A stretch of 12,662 bases of DNA from a bacterium (lineage in GTDB: Bacteria; Margulisbacteria; Marinamargulisbacteria; UBA6595). This document shows positions 1 to 7,671 of the stretch, in pieces. Position 1 is the stretch's first letter. Each line of letters begins with the position of its first letter. The notes beneath the pieces are model-generated. The model worked only from the letters and a program-made list of their open reading frames with translations, did not search any database and was not told the origin of the DNA. The DNA lies in NCBI GenBank assembly GCA_027621615.1, contig JAQCBC010000008.1, positions 1 to 12,662 of the forward strand. Reading direction: 5' to 3'. Made by a program: the position numbers and the translations under genes.

Positions 1-286
1 GCAAGCCATGGCAATCCCACCCCGGTTGAAAATCAATACGCTTTCCCATCATATGGCGAGATCGACACACCATGTCTTTAAGCACCTTGTTCAAGGCATG
101 GCCGGCATGAATATCACCATTGGGATACGGCGGGCCATCATGCAAGCGATACCGTTGGGCTGTCGCATCTGTCGTGACCGATTCCGACCACTGCGCCAAC
201 CAGCGCGGCTCCATGTCTGCCAACCCCGCACGAGCTGGAAAATCCGTTTGAGGCAACTGAACCGTGTCTTTGATTTGATCGCTCAT
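1..286 (-). CDS. ileS: Isoleucyl-tRNA synthetase, N-terminal 95 residues (runs off the left edge)
   Basis: Reading the minus strand from the ATG at 286-284 gives an open frame to the window edge. It encodes the start of a class I aminoacyl-tRNA synthetase that charges tRNA-Ile in the cytoplasm. Residues 48-63 contain the DGPPYxNGDIHxGH block with the HIGH-type signature (H60-A-G-H63), followed by NKVLKD and, at 88-95, PGWDCHGL. This combination, with the preceding LPxTDFPxRAxL stretch (residues 11-22), is typical of IleRS; ValRS and LeuRS share the HIGH region but not this leader. The start codon overlaps the clpX stop as ATGA (286-283), so translation is probably coupled to clpX; no Shine-Dalgarno is visible. 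Most of the gene, including the KMSKS motif and the editing domain, lies outside the window. The identity is firm; the class I fold is family knowledge, and coupling to clpX is inference. Confidence 0.93.
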   Translation of the reverse strand, partial: MSDQIKDTVQLPQTDFPARAGLADMEPRWLAQWSESVTTDATAQRYRLHDGPPYPNGDIHAGHALNKVLKDMVCRSRHMMGKRIDFQPGWDCHGL

Positions 287-1413
287 TGAGTGGCTAGCTC
301 GTCGTTTATCAACCGTTGAAAATCAGCAGCCGTGTTGGTCTCCAAATAGGCCAGAACATCGGCTTTCGTAATGGTCACGGACTCGATCGCGTTATCCGGC
401 GCGTTGAACATGGGGTCCAACAAAATGGTTTCCACAATGGTCCGCAAGGCGCGCGCGCCCACTTTACGCTTCTTGGCAATTTTAGCAATTAACGCCAACG
501 CCGCATCCTCAATCGTTAAGTGAATGCCATCCATAGCCAATAGCGCGGCATATTGCTTGATTATCGCATTTTTAGGTTGCGTTAAAATTTGAATAAACGC
601 GGCTTCATCCAAATGCTGCAAGGGTGCAATCACCGGCAATCGACCAATCAGCTCAGGAATAATCCCAAACTTTAATAAGTCTTCTTGTTGCACATGATCA
701 AACAATGCGTATTCCGGAACCGTGTCCCCAGCCAAGTCCCCCGTTTTAAACCCGATCGATTGCTGATTGAGTCGGGCTTGAATAATGGATTCTAGACCAT
801 GAAAAGCCCCGCCCACAATAAATAAGATATTGGCGGTGTTCATAGTAAAAAACGCCTGCCCCGGATGCTTGCGCCCCCCGCGGGCCGGAATATTCACCAG
901 CGTCCCTTCAAGCATTTTTAACAACGCCTGCTGAACCCCCTCGCCCGATACGTCCCGGGTAATGGATGCATTTTCTGACTTCCGTGTAATTTTATCGATT
1001 TCATCAATATAAATAATGCCTTTTTCCGCCAACTCAACGGATTCATCCGCCGTTTGATACAACCGAAACAAGACCGTTTCCACGTCTTCTCCAACATACC
1101 CCGATTCGGTTAGGGTCGTGGCATCCGCAATGGCAAACGGCACGCCCAATAGCTTAGCCAATGATTGGGCAAACAGTGTTTTACCCGTACCGGTAGGACC
1201 CACCAACAACACGTTGCTTTTTTGAATTTCAACATCGGAAACAGCGTCCAAAGCCACCAAGCGTTTGTAGTGGTTGTAAACCGCAACGGCGATGACTTTT
1301 TTTGCATACGCCTGACCAATAATATACTGCTCAAAAAACGCATGAATTTCCGAGGGCTTGGGTATCGGGATTGATACAGACTCGGGTGCGTGGTCGTCGT
1401 GATCCAAACTCAT
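283..1413 (-). CDS. clpX: ATP-dependent unfoldase ClpX, lacking the N-terminal zinc-binding domain
   Basis: This AAA+ ATPase ring recognises, unfolds and threads substrates into ClpP. The 376-residue protein has Walker A GPTGTGKT (72-79), pore-1 loop GYVG (105-108), Walker B ending D137-E138, RKH loop (181-183), ClpP-docking IGF loop (220-222), an arginine finger in GRLP (R258) and sensor-2 GAR (319-321). The AAA+ module begins at about residue 16 (IPKPSEI), so the roughly 60-residue N-terminal domain with a C4 zinc site found in ordinary ClpX (E. coli ClpX has 424 residues) is absent; only a short acidic/His leader precedes the module. There is no room for it upstream: the clpP stop is 7 bases before the ATG and a good Shine-Dalgarno (AGAGGGGG) overlaps that stop. 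The gene sits between clpP and ileS in one operon. The motor and the ClpP interface look intact, so activity on tags bound directly by the pore is expected. Confidence 0.96.
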   Translation of the reverse strand: MSLDHDDHAPESVSIPIPKPSEIHAFFEQYIIGQAYAKKVIAVAVYNHYKRLVALDAVSDVEIQKSNVLLVGPTGTGKTLFAQSLAKLLGVPFAIADATTLTESGYVGEDVETVLFRLYQTADESVELAEKGIIYIDEIDKITRKSENASITRDVSGEGVQQALLKMLEGTLVNIPARGGRKHPGQAFFTMNTANILFIVGGAFHGLESIIQARLNQQSIGFKTGDLAGDTVPEYALFDHVQQEDLLKFGIIPELIGRLPVIAPLQHLDEAAFIQILTQPKNAIIKQYAALLAMDGIHLTIEDAALALIAKIAKKRKVGARALRTIVETILLDPMFNAPDNAIESVTITKADVLAYLETNTAADFQRLINDELATQ

Positions 1414-1414
1414 G

Positions 1415-1422
1415 CCCCCTCT
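1415..1422 (-). promoter_or_regulatory. Ribosome binding site of clpX
   Basis: On the minus strand AGAGGGGG overlaps the clpP stop codon and lies just upstream of the clpX ATG at 1413. It fixes the clpX start and supports the view that no longer N-terminus, and hence no zinc domain, is made. Confidence 0.75.
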
Positions 1423-2005
1423 ATTTTTTTGTAATAATTTCGTCGATAATTCCGTATTTTAAGGCTTCATCGGCAGTCATAAAATAATCCCGTTCGGTAT
1501 CGGCTTGAATTTTTTCCAACGGTTGCCCGGTATGATGCACCAAAATATCATTTAATCGCTTTTTAATACGTAAAATTTCATTGGCCTGAATTTCAATATC
1601 CGTGGCCTGGCCTTGCGCCCCGCCTAACGGCTGATGAATCATGATTCTCGCATTGGGCAACGCATAGCGTTTGCCCGCCTCTCCGGCACACAACAACAAC
1701 GCCCCCATCGACGCCGCTTGGCCAATACAGATTGTCGAAACTGGCGATTTAATGTATTGCATGGTGTCGTAAATGGCCATCCCTGACGTCACCACACCAC
1801 CCGGACTGTTTACATACATAAAAATTTCTTTTTCACTATTTTCAGCTTCCAAAAACAACAACTGCGCAATAACAGTACTCGCCATGCTATCCGATACACC
1901 ATCCGCTAAAAATACAATCCGCTCTTTTAACAATCGTGAGTAAATATCGTACGATCGCTCACCGCGTCCAGTTTGCTCAATAACCATTGGGATTAATGTT
2001 GACAT
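1421..2005 (-). CDS. clpP: ATP-dependent Clp protease proteolytic subunit
   Basis: This is the serine peptidase that forms the double-heptamer degradation chamber served by ClpX. The 194-residue product matches the usual ClpP length. The catalytic triad is visible: Ser99 in GQAASMGA, His124 in RIMIHQP and Asp173 in TERDYFM; the N-terminal [21 protein letters not shown] block is typical. An in-frame ATG exists 8 codons upstream (2029), inside the end of tig. The ATG at 2005 is preferred because AAGGAGA lies 5 bases upstream of it and the protein then begins where ClpP proteins normally begin. It lies 14 bases after tig and 7 before clpX, in the common tig-clpP-clpX order. I see no CtsR-like or CIRCE-like repeat. 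Identity and active site are seen in the sequence; chamber assembly is family knowledge. Confidence 0.98.
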   Translation of the reverse strand: MSTLIPMVIEQTGRGERSYDIYSRLLKERIVFLADGVSDSMASTVIAQLLFLEAENSEKEIFMYVNSPGGVVTSGMAIYDTMQYIKSPVSTICIGQAASMGALLLCAGEAGKRYALPNARIMIHQPLGGAQGQATDIEIQANEILRIKKRLNDILVHHTGQPLEKIQADTERDYFMTADEALKYGIIDEIITKK

Positions 2006-2010
2006 GGGGG

Positions 2011-2017
2011 TCTCCTT
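2011..2017 (-). promoter_or_regulatory. Ribosome binding site of clpP
   Basis: The minus strand reads AAGGAGA followed by CCCCC and then the ATG at 2005. It is a strong Shine-Dalgarno at normal spacing and decides the clpP start in favour of 2005 over the upstream ATG at 2029. Confidence 0.85.
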
Positions 2018-2019
2018 GT

Positions 2020-3312
2020 TTATTTCCATTTCGTCTCAGATACTAAAAAGTCCAGTGTTTTGCGGCTAATCACATCCCCTCGAAACAATTCCTCGTCAAT
2101 ATTATGCTGTCGGCATGTTGCCAAGTCTGGGAACTGCGGAACATTTAAGCTTTGGATGTACGCATCCAAATCCGCATCATCGGCCACAATAGTCTCGGCA
2201 TCGGCAACGGCCTTAATAACCAAGCGCTCTTTGACGGATTGTTCAGCATCGGGCCGAAAATTTTCTTTGATATGCGCCTCTGTTGTTTGCTGAAATTGGC
2301 AATACTGATCCATACTCAACCCTTGACGTTGAACCATAGATGAAAATTGACGAAATTGCTGATCAATTTCTTTCTCAACCATCACCGGAGGCACATCAAT
2401 CGTTAACGACTCGACAATTGCGGTAATGACCGTTGCACGATCGGTTGAAACGGCGGCATCTTCTCGCTCTTTCTGCAATTTTTCACGCATTGCTGCGTAA
2501 TACAGATCCACGGATTTGTGTTCGCTAATACTGGCCACCCACTCATCCGTCAACTCTGGCTCAGCCCACGATTGAATTTGGGCAATTTTAACCTGAAACT
2601 CAACCGTCTTTCCCTGAACATCTGGGTTATTAAATTCATCCGAATAGGCCACGGAAAACGTTTTTTCAGCATCCAGCGTTAAGCCTTCTAACTCAGCATC
2701 AAACTCTGGACCATAAGGCCCTTTACCAATAATCGTACCGGATGTTTCTCGCGTCCACAGATCATAGGCCGTGCCATCGCATGTGGCAACCATACTAAAC
2801 CGAACCATGTCCCCAGACCCGATCTCATGCGTATCACCTGCGGCCACCGGCTCAAATTTACCCTGCCGTTTTCGCTCATCGGCAATGTAGGCTTCTACAT
2901 CTGAATCGCTGACGGATACATCCGCTTTTTCCAGCTTTAGCCCCTTGTATTTTCCCAGTTTAATCGTAGGCTGAACCGTCAACTCACAGGAAAACTGAAT
3001 GGGTTTTTCCAAATCATAGGGCTCGATATTGACGTTGTTGGGGCTGTCCACAACTTTCAAATCCAACGCTTTAATGGCCGACTGATACGCCGCTTCAATC
3101 GCTTCGATAACGGCCTCCTTCATAATCGGGTCTTGACCGTAATTGCGTTCAAACACTGTGCGTGGCACTTTACCTTTTCGAAACCCATTGACTTTGGCTG
3201 TTTTTGCAACCCGTGGGTACACAACATCCATGAGATCCACAGCCGCTTGAATGTCTTCCTCAACGGATAAAAAAACAGTATTTCCCTCTCGATCTGATTT
3301 TACAATTTTCAT
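2020..3312 (-). CDS. tig: Trigger factor, ribosome-associated chaperone / prolyl isomerase
   Basis: Trigger factor binds the ribosome near the peptide exit tunnel and shields nascent chains. The 430 residues match the usual full length (about 430). The N-terminal ribosome-docking signature GFRKGKVPR is at residues 43-51, the position seen in E. coli. A central FKBP-like prolyl isomerase domain spans roughly residues 155-250 (GDMVRF...[17 protein letters not shown]...[10 protein letters not shown]). It is somewhat divergent: the usual FPxxY element reads YSDEF. The C-terminal part (about 255-430) is the helical SurA-like chaperone arm, rich in charged residues. The gene is the first of an operon with clpP, clpX and ileS, behind a near-consensus promoter and with AGGTAGG 8 bases before the ATG. 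Domain calls rest on visible motifs; whether the isomerase is active cannot be judged here. Confidence 0.96.
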   Translation of the reverse strand: MKIVKSDREGNTVFLSVEEDIQAAVDLMDVVYPRVAKTAKVNGFRKGKVPRTVFERNYGQDPIMKEAVIEAIEAAYQSAIKALDLKVVDSPNNVNIEPYDLEKPIQFSCELTVQPTIKLGKYKGLKLEKADVSVSDSDVEAYIADERKRQGKFEPVAAGDTHEIGSGDMVRFSMVATCDGTAYDLWTRETSGTIIGKGPYGPEFDAELEGLTLDAEKTFSVAYSDEFNNPDVQGKTVEFQVKIAQIQSWAEPELTDEWVASISEHKSVDLYYAAMREKLQKEREDAAVSTDRATVITAIVESLTIDVPPVMVEKEIDQQFRQFSSMVQRQGLSMDQYCQFQQTTEAHIKENFRPDAEQSVKERLVIKAVADAETIVADDADLDAYIQSLNVPQFPDLATCRQHNIDEELFRGDVISRKTLDFLVSETKWK

Positions 3313-3320
3313 TGTTTTTG

Positions 3321-3327
3321 CCTACCT
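3321..3327 (-). promoter_or_regulatory. Ribosome binding site of tig
   Basis: The minus strand carries AGGTAGG ending 8 bases before the tig ATG at 3312. It is a good Shine-Dalgarno and shows that this organism uses Shine-Dalgarno pairing for the tig-clpP-clpX messages, unlike several other genes in the window. Confidence 0.65.
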
Positions 3328-3361
3328 ATTTATTATCTTTAATACTTATAATCACCTTTAA

Positions 3362-3390
3362 ATTGTCCCGAATATTGAGGGCGGTGTCAA
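3362..3390 (-). promoter_or_regulatory. Sigma70-type promoter of the tig-clpP-clpX-ileS operon
   Basis: On the minus strand a perfect -35 TTGACA (3390-3385) is followed by a 17-base spacer and a -10 GACAAT (3367-3362; 4 of 6 match TATAAT, spacing optimal). Transcription would begin near 3355, leaving a leader of roughly 43 bases before the tig ATG. The promoter lies within 15 bases of the tgt stop codon. No operator-like repeat or heat-shock element is evident in the 88-base gap 3313-3400, which holds only this promoter and the leader. Confidence 0.75.
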
Positions 3391-3400
3391 GCCAACACGC

Positions 3401-4465
3401 TTAAATTTGCTCACGCAATGCATCCACTAGACGAATCAAATAGCGGACATTGTGAATGCTCAGCAACGTCGCTGCCGACAATTCCCGCGCCTGAATTAAA
3501 TGCCGCAAGTATGCCCGTGAAAATCGCAGGCAGGTGTAGCAATCACAACCCGGCTGAATCGGCTCTGGATCCAATTTAAACTTGGCCTGCTTCAACGACA
3601 CCCGCTGATGCCCATCCATAAACACTTGCCCATGACGCGCCAAGCGCGTGGGTAGTACACAATCAAACATATCCGCCCCGGCTCGGATCGCCACTTCCAA
3701 ATTTTCGGGCAACCCAATGCCCATAATATAGCGTGGTTTATCGGGCGGTAATTGAGGCGTAACTGTTTCAATAATGCGATGCATGTCTGCCATGGGCTCC
3801 CCCACACTCACCCCCCCGATGGCAAACCCCGAAAATGGATGCTGGGTCAGCGCCGCCACACTGGCTTGCCGCAAATCATCAAACATGCCCCCTTGAACCA
3901 ACCCAAATAACAATTGATCGGTGTCCAACGACTGCCAATAATCAACCGCCTCCGCCTCCCACCGATGCGTTATGGCCATATCTGCGTCTGTCTGTTTATG
4001 ACTGGCTCCATACGGCGTGCAAATATCCAAGGGCATCATAATGTCACTGCCCAATCGAACCTGATGATCGATGACATTTTTGGGCGTAAACCGGTGCTTG
4101 GACCCATCCAAATGAGACTTAAACACAACGCCTTCGGAATCAATGGCCCGCTGCGATTGGAGCGAAAATACTTGGTACCCCCCAGAGTCGGTTAAAATCG
4201 GGTGATCCCAGTGCATAAATGCATGCAAGCCACCCGCCGCTTGAATCAGCTCGGATCCAGGGCGCAAGGCCAAATGATACGTGTTCGACAAAATAATTTG
4301 AGCCCCCAGACCCGTTAACTGGTCCGGCAATACCCCTTTAACCGCCGCTTGCGTCCCCACCGGCATGAACACGGGTGTATCAATATACCCATGCGGCGTC
4401 CACAATCGCCCCCGTCGTGCGTTAGAGTTGGTGGCTGTCTTTAAAATTGAAAACCCACGATGCAT
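3401..4465 (-). CDS. tgt: Queuine / preQ1 tRNA-guanine transglycosylase, short C-terminus
   Basis: Tgt exchanges the wobble guanine of tRNAs for Asp, Asn, His and Tyr with preQ1 in queuosine synthesis. Seen in the 354 residues: substrate-binding Asp93 in TDSGGYQVFSL, Asp147 in PLDICTPYG, QGG at 191-193, the nucleophile Asp268 in MFDCVLPTR, and the zinc site CDCYTC (307-312) with a distal His338. The start is placed at 4465 because the family-conserved part begins there; ATGs at 4522 and 4558 would add an unrelated tail running into murC. A TATAAT hexamer 12 bases before this ATG predicts a very short leader without a Shine-Dalgarno. The protein ends at about E. coli residue 345, soon after the last conserved helix, so it lacks roughly 30 C-terminal residues. 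Catalytic and zinc residues are present, so it is probably functional. It stands alone here, without queA or yajC nearby. Confidence 0.95.
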   Translation of the reverse strand: MHRGFSILKTATNSNARRGRLWTPHGYIDTPVFMPVGTQAAVKGVLPDQLTGLGAQIILSNTYHLALRPGSELIQAAGGLHAFMHWDHPILTDSGGYQVFSLQSQRAIDSEGVVFKSHLDGSKHRFTPKNVIDHQVRLGSDIMMPLDICTPYGASHKQTDADMAITHRWEAEAVDYWQSLDTDQLLFGLVQGGMFDDLRQASVAALTQHPFSGFAIGGVSVGEPMADMHRIIETVTPQLPPDKPRYIMGIGLPENLEVAIRAGADMFDCVLPTRLARHGQVFMDGHQRVSLKQAKFKLDPEPIQPGCDCYTCLRFSRAYLRHLIQARELSAATLLSIHNVRYLIRLVDALREQI

Positions 4466-4473
4466 ACGATCTA

Positions 4474-4482
4474 TGGTATTAT
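4474..4482 (+). promoter_or_regulatory. Extended -10 promoter of the murC cluster (predicted)
   Basis: The plus strand reads TGG then TATTAT (4477-4482), an extended -10 element (TGn plus hexamer). An alternative overlapping hexamer is TATAGT (4480-4485). Transcription would start at about 4489-4492, almost exactly at the proposed murC TTG. No good -35 lies at 16-18 bases, which extended -10 promoters do not require. It overlaps the tgt promoter on the other strand. Confidence 0.45.
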
Positions 4483-4483
4483 A
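4478..4483 (-). promoter_or_regulatory. -10 element of the tgt promoter (predicted)
   Basis: The minus strand carries a perfect TATAAT (4483-4478), preceded by an overlapping TATACT. Expected initiation near 4471 leaves only about six bases before the tgt ATG at 4465. No convincing -35 is visible; the appropriate position is a T-run. It shares its bases with the murC promoter on the plus strand. Confidence 0.45.
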
Positions 4484-4491
4484 GTATACAT

Positions 4492-5946
4492 TTGAAAGAA
4501 AAAAAATATTGGGATTTATCATCGCATCAATCAACACTGGGGGGATCTTGGGATCCAAACTGGCGACACATTCATTTGGTCGGGATTGGCGGGGTGGGCA
4601 TGAGTGGCTTGGCTCGGCTGTATCATCAGCGTGGATTTGTGGTAACCGGATCTGATTTAAATCGAAACACCTACACCAAAGCGCTCGAATCCTTAGGCAT
4701 TACCATTTTTTCGGGCCACTACAGCCGCCATAGCGAAGGCGCTGACTGTGTGGTTGTCTCATCGGCTGTTCACACCGACAACCCGGAACTGGTTGCCGCC
4801 CAAACAGCCGGATGCCCCATTATTAAACGCGGGGATGCCTTGGCCCATATAATGAGCCATTATTCCCATCGGTGGGTGGTTGCTGGGACTCACGGAAAAA
4901 CCACAACGGCTACTCTATGGGCACATGCCCTACGTCAAGCAGGTCTCAGCCCCAGTTATGCCATTGGGGCAACCGCTTTAAATGTGGGCGCCAACGCCCA
5001 GCATTGCAGCAATACCCATTTTGTGGCTGAGTCTGATGAAAGCGACGGGTCGTTTTTAGCCTTGGCCCCCACCGTTGCCATTATTACCAATATTGAACAT
5101 GAACATGTTGACTTTTACCCCAATATATCGGAATTAATTGCCAGTTTTCAAACATTCATTACCAACACACTCGCCCATGGCGGCTGTATCATTGCCAATG
5201 CGGATGACCCCATTCTCGCCCAAGCCCTTCCAAAAAATAGGGACGGCATTATAACCTATGGCACACAGCCCACCGCCACTGTATCTGCCTCTGATTGCCA
5301 CATGACCGCGACCGGCTGCCGCTACACGTTAAATACCCCCGATCACACATTGGTTGACATTGAATTGCCCATGCTTGGCGACCACAACCTGTCCAATAGT
5401 TTAGGGGTAGCCGCTGCTTTATACCACGCTAATTTACTCAACACAACCGCCTTGTTTACCGATTTTCAAGGGGCTTCACGCCGGTTTGAACCCATTGGCA
5501 CCCATAACGGAATTCGCATTATTGATGACTATGCCCACCACCCAACTGAAATTAAAACGGTACTGGCTAGTATGAAAGCGCTCAATGCTAATCGTATTGT
5601 TTGCATTTTTCAACCCCATCGGTTATCTCGAGTTGCTGCCTTGGTAACCGATTTTTCGAACTGCTTTAATGATGCCGATTGGCTAATTGTAACCCCCATT
5701 TATACCGCCAACGAAACGCTCAACAATCCCGATGCCCTTCGGCAAGAATTGCTTATTAATATTCAGCGACATTCCACGGCTACCGTACAATACGAATCCG
5801 ATATTGACGCCTTAGCCGACAAACTAGCGCCAGCGTTGCAGCCTGGGGATGTTGTGATTACGATGGGTGCAGGCACAATTTCAATGGTTGCCCATGCCCT
5901 ATCCGACGCATTAACTCGTGATGCCTGTGTTGTTCAAAACGTTTGA
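4492..5946 (+). CDS. murC: UDP-N-acetylmuramate--L-alanine ligase
   Basis: MurC adds L-Ala to UDP-MurNAc with ATP, the first step of the peptidoglycan stem peptide, in the cytoplasm. Visible elements of the Mur ligase family: N-terminal Rossmann motif HLVGIGGVGMSG (about residues 28-39), P-loop GTHGKTTT (132-139), AESDESDGSFL, TNIEHEHVDFY, a central GDHNLSNS, and the C-terminal DDYAHHPTE and FQPHR blocks. No ATG exists before the conserved region. The TTG at 4492 gives 484 residues and a normal leader of 24 residues before RHIHLVG; a further TTG at 4447 lies inside tgt and upstream of the likely -10. The TTG has no Shine-Dalgarno and falls at the predicted transcription start, so initiation may be leaderless; the start is the least certain part. 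It is the first gene of the murC-murB-ddl-ftsQ-ftsA cluster, and its 3' end overlaps murB. Confidence 0.93.
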   Translation: MKEKKYWDLSSHQSTLGGSWDPNWRHIHLVGIGGVGMSGLARLYHQRGFVVTGSDLNRNTYTKALESLGITIFSGHYSRHSEGADCVVVSSAVHTDNPELVAAQTAGCPIIKRGDALAHIMSHYSHRWVVAGTHGKTTTATLWAHALRQAGLSPSYAIGATALNVGANAQHCSNTHFVAESDESDGSFLALAPTVAIITNIEHEHVDFYPNISELIASFQTFITNTLAHGGCIIANADDPILAQALPKNRDGIITYGTQPTATVSASDCHMTATGCRYTLNTPDHTLVDIELPMLGDHNLSNSLGVAAALYHANLLNTTALFTDFQGASRRFEPIGTHNGIRIIDDYAHHPTEIKTVLASMKALNANRIVCIFQPHRLSRVAALVTDFSNCFNDADWLIVTPIYTANETLNNPDALRQELLINIQRHSTATVQYESDIDALADKLAPALQPGDVVITMGAGTISMVAHALSDALTRDACVVQNV

Positions 5947-6778
5947 GTCTAGCTATCCCATTGCCCGTTTGACCAGCATTCAATCCACTGGCCTGGCTCC
6001 GTTGTATGTGGAATGCCCAACGGCTGAGGCATTGATTCAAGCGCGACAAACCTACCCCAAGCACTATCTAATTGGTGGCGGCTCCAACACGATTTTAGAC
6101 CCCGACAACCCAACACCCGTCCTCCGGTTCACAGACGCCACCATGCATCACACCCATCACAATCGCGTGTATATGAGGGCTGGAACCCCCATTGCAAAAG
6201 CGTTGCGGCAGTGTAGCGACTGGGGACTATCCGGACTCGAATTAGCGGCCGGGGTTCCCGCCTATATTGGGGGCATGATTGCGATGAATTTTGGCTGTTG
6301 GGGACAGACGGTTGCCCAATGGATTCACCGCGTTCATTACATTGATGCCAACAGCCAACTCGCCTGGCGCTCGGTGGATGCCTGCGAATTTGGGTATCGA
6401 TCCAGCTGGTTTAAAGAAAACCAAATGCCCGTTGTAGGCGCTGAATTTGACTTAACCCCCACCGATACCGGTCGCATTCGCACCGCCATTGCCGATGCCA
6501 TCGCACGCCGCCAAACCGCCCAGCCGTTGCGCGACAAAACCTACGGCAGCATGTTTTTAAACCCACCGGATGCATCCGCCGCTCAGCTGATTGACGACAG
6601 CCAACTCAAAGGGTATCAAATTGGCGATGCCAAAATATCGTGCAAACACGCCAATTTTATGATTAATACTGGCCAAGCCTCCTTTCATGATATTCAATCC
6701 CTGCTTCAAAATGTTCAAGACCAAGTGTATGCCCGTACGCAAGTCAAACTGTGCCCAGAGGTCTGTCAGGCGCCGTGA
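5921..6778 (+). CDS. murB: UDP-N-acetylenolpyruvoylglucosamine reductase (short type)
   Basis: MurB is the FAD enzyme that reduces UDP-GlcNAc-enolpyruvate to UDP-MurNAc with NADPH, the step just before MurC. In 285 residues one sees the FAD motif GGGSNTIL (52-59), GLSGLELAAGVPAYIGGMIAMN, FGYRSSWF, the GSMFLNP stretch that carries the catalytic serine, KHANFMINTG, and a C-terminal LCPEV holding the expected catalytic glutamate. The size and lack of the insertion of E. coli MurB point to the short type II form. The ATG at 5921 (a GTG lies one codon earlier) is inside the end of murC, overlapping it by 26 bases, with no Shine-Dalgarno, so translation is probably coupled. The glycine-rich GTVGG-like loop reads AYIGG, a mild deviation. 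Identity is firm. Confidence 0.94.
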   Translation: MPVLFKTFESSYPIARLTSIQSTGLAPLYVECPTAEALIQARQTYPKHYLIGGGSNTILDPDNPTPVLRFTDATMHHTHHNRVYMRAGTPIAKALRQCSDWGLSGLELAAGVPAYIGGMIAMNFGCWGQTVAQWIHRVHYIDANSQLAWRSVDACEFGYRSSWFKENQMPVVGAEFDLTPTDTGRIRTAIADAIARRQTAQPLRDKTYGSMFLNPPDASAAQLIDDSQLKGYQIGDAKISCKHANFMINTGQASFHDIQSLLQNVQDQVYARTQVKLCPEVCQAP

Positions 6779-7671
6779 CCCAACCAGCCTACGGTCATAT
6801 CGGGGTAATTTGCGGTGGAACATCCAATGAAGCCGAGGTGTCCAAACGATCCGGATCTGGCGTTCTGGCCGCCTTGCACCGACTGGGCCATTCGGCCAGT
6901 CTCATTGACCCGGTTACCCCCCATGCGCTGTTTGACTGCGACACCGCGTTTATTGCCTTGCATGGCCCCGGTGGCGAAGACGGCACCATCCAAGGATTTT
7001 TTGAAACCATTGGCACACCCTATACCGGCTCCCGAACGCGTGCCTGTGCCATAACCATGAACAAACGCGTCACCAACCACCTGCTTCGTCAGGCCCAGTT
7101 GCCGTGCCCGGACACCTTGACCATTGATTCTGTTCCACCCGGACCGGTTGTCATTAAACCCGAATCGGAAGGCTCTAGCCTTGGTGTGTCTATTGTGGAT
7201 CAGGCCGCCAACATCCCCGACATCTATCACCGGGTCTTGGCTGAATTTGGATCCGTCATGATTGAGCCCTACATTCCTGGCACTGAAATAACCGTCAGCT
7301 TATTGGAAAAAAATAGCCACTTTATTCCGTTGCCCATTTTAGAACTTCAACCCATTCAGCACCAATTTTATAACTACGAAGCCAAATACACCGCCGGAGC
7401 TACCCAGTTTATTTTGCCCACCAACCTGCCTGAACAGGTCACCCATCAGTGCCAAGCCATTGCCCAAACTGCCTTTACAACCCTGGGGTGCCGGGGATTT
7501 GCCCGTGTGGATATGCGGGTAACACCCAACAACACCCCCTATATTTTGGAGGTCAATAGCATTCCGGGATTAACCGAATTGTCCGATCTGCCGGCGCAAG
7601 CCAAGCATGCCGGCATTGACTATGATGAATTAATTCACATCATGCTGCAATCGGCACACGTCACGCCATGA
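6775..7671 (+). CDS. ddl: D-alanine--D-alanine ligase
   Basis: Ddl is an ATP-grasp enzyme that joins two D-Ala for the end of the stem peptide. The 298 residues show GVICGGTSNEAEVSKRSG near the N-terminus, ALHGPGGEDGTIQG, PYTGSR, an MNK substrate/ATP lysine region, VIKPESEGSSLGV, an EPYIPGTEITV strand, YEAKYTAG and the C-terminal metal-binding EVNSIPGLTELSDLP. YEAKYTAG carries the Tyr usual in D-Ala-D-Ala rather than D-Ala-D-Lac ligases, a family-based inference. I chose the GTG at 6775 because it overlaps the murB stop as GTGA and leaves a normal N-terminus; an in-frame GTG at 6751 would add eight residues. The 3' end overlaps ftsQ as ATGA. Position between murB and ftsQ matches the dcw order of many Gram-negative bacteria. 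Confidence 0.95.
   Translation: MTQPAYGHIGVICGGTSNEAEVSKRSGSGVLAALHRLGHSASLIDPVTPHALFDCDTAFIALHGPGGEDGTIQGFFETIGTPYTGSRTRACAITMNKRVTNHLLRQAQLPCPDTLTIDSVPPGPVVIKPESEGSSLGVSIVDQAANIPDIYHRVLAEFGSVMIEPYIPGTEITVSLLEKNSHFIPLPILELQPIQHQFYNYEAKYTAGATQFILPTNLPEQVTHQCQAIAQTAFTTLGCRGFARVDMRVTPNNTPYILEVNSIPGLTELSDLPAQAKHAGIDYDELIHIMLQSAHVTP

Noticed and set aside
8..289. Open frame of 93 codons on the plus strand at the left edge
   Set aside because: It is the antisense of the clearly recognisable ileS N-terminus on the minus strand, with no family resemblance of its own.
3313..3400. Heat-shock or CtsR-type control of the clp operon
   Set aside because: No CIRCE inverted repeat or direct GGTCAAA-type heptad repeat is present; only a sigma70-like promoter can be seen.
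6766..7230. Long open frame (154 codons) on the minus strand within ddl
   Set aside because: It is antisense to well-conserved ddl motifs and has a low-complexity Gly-rich composition caused by the codons of the real gene.
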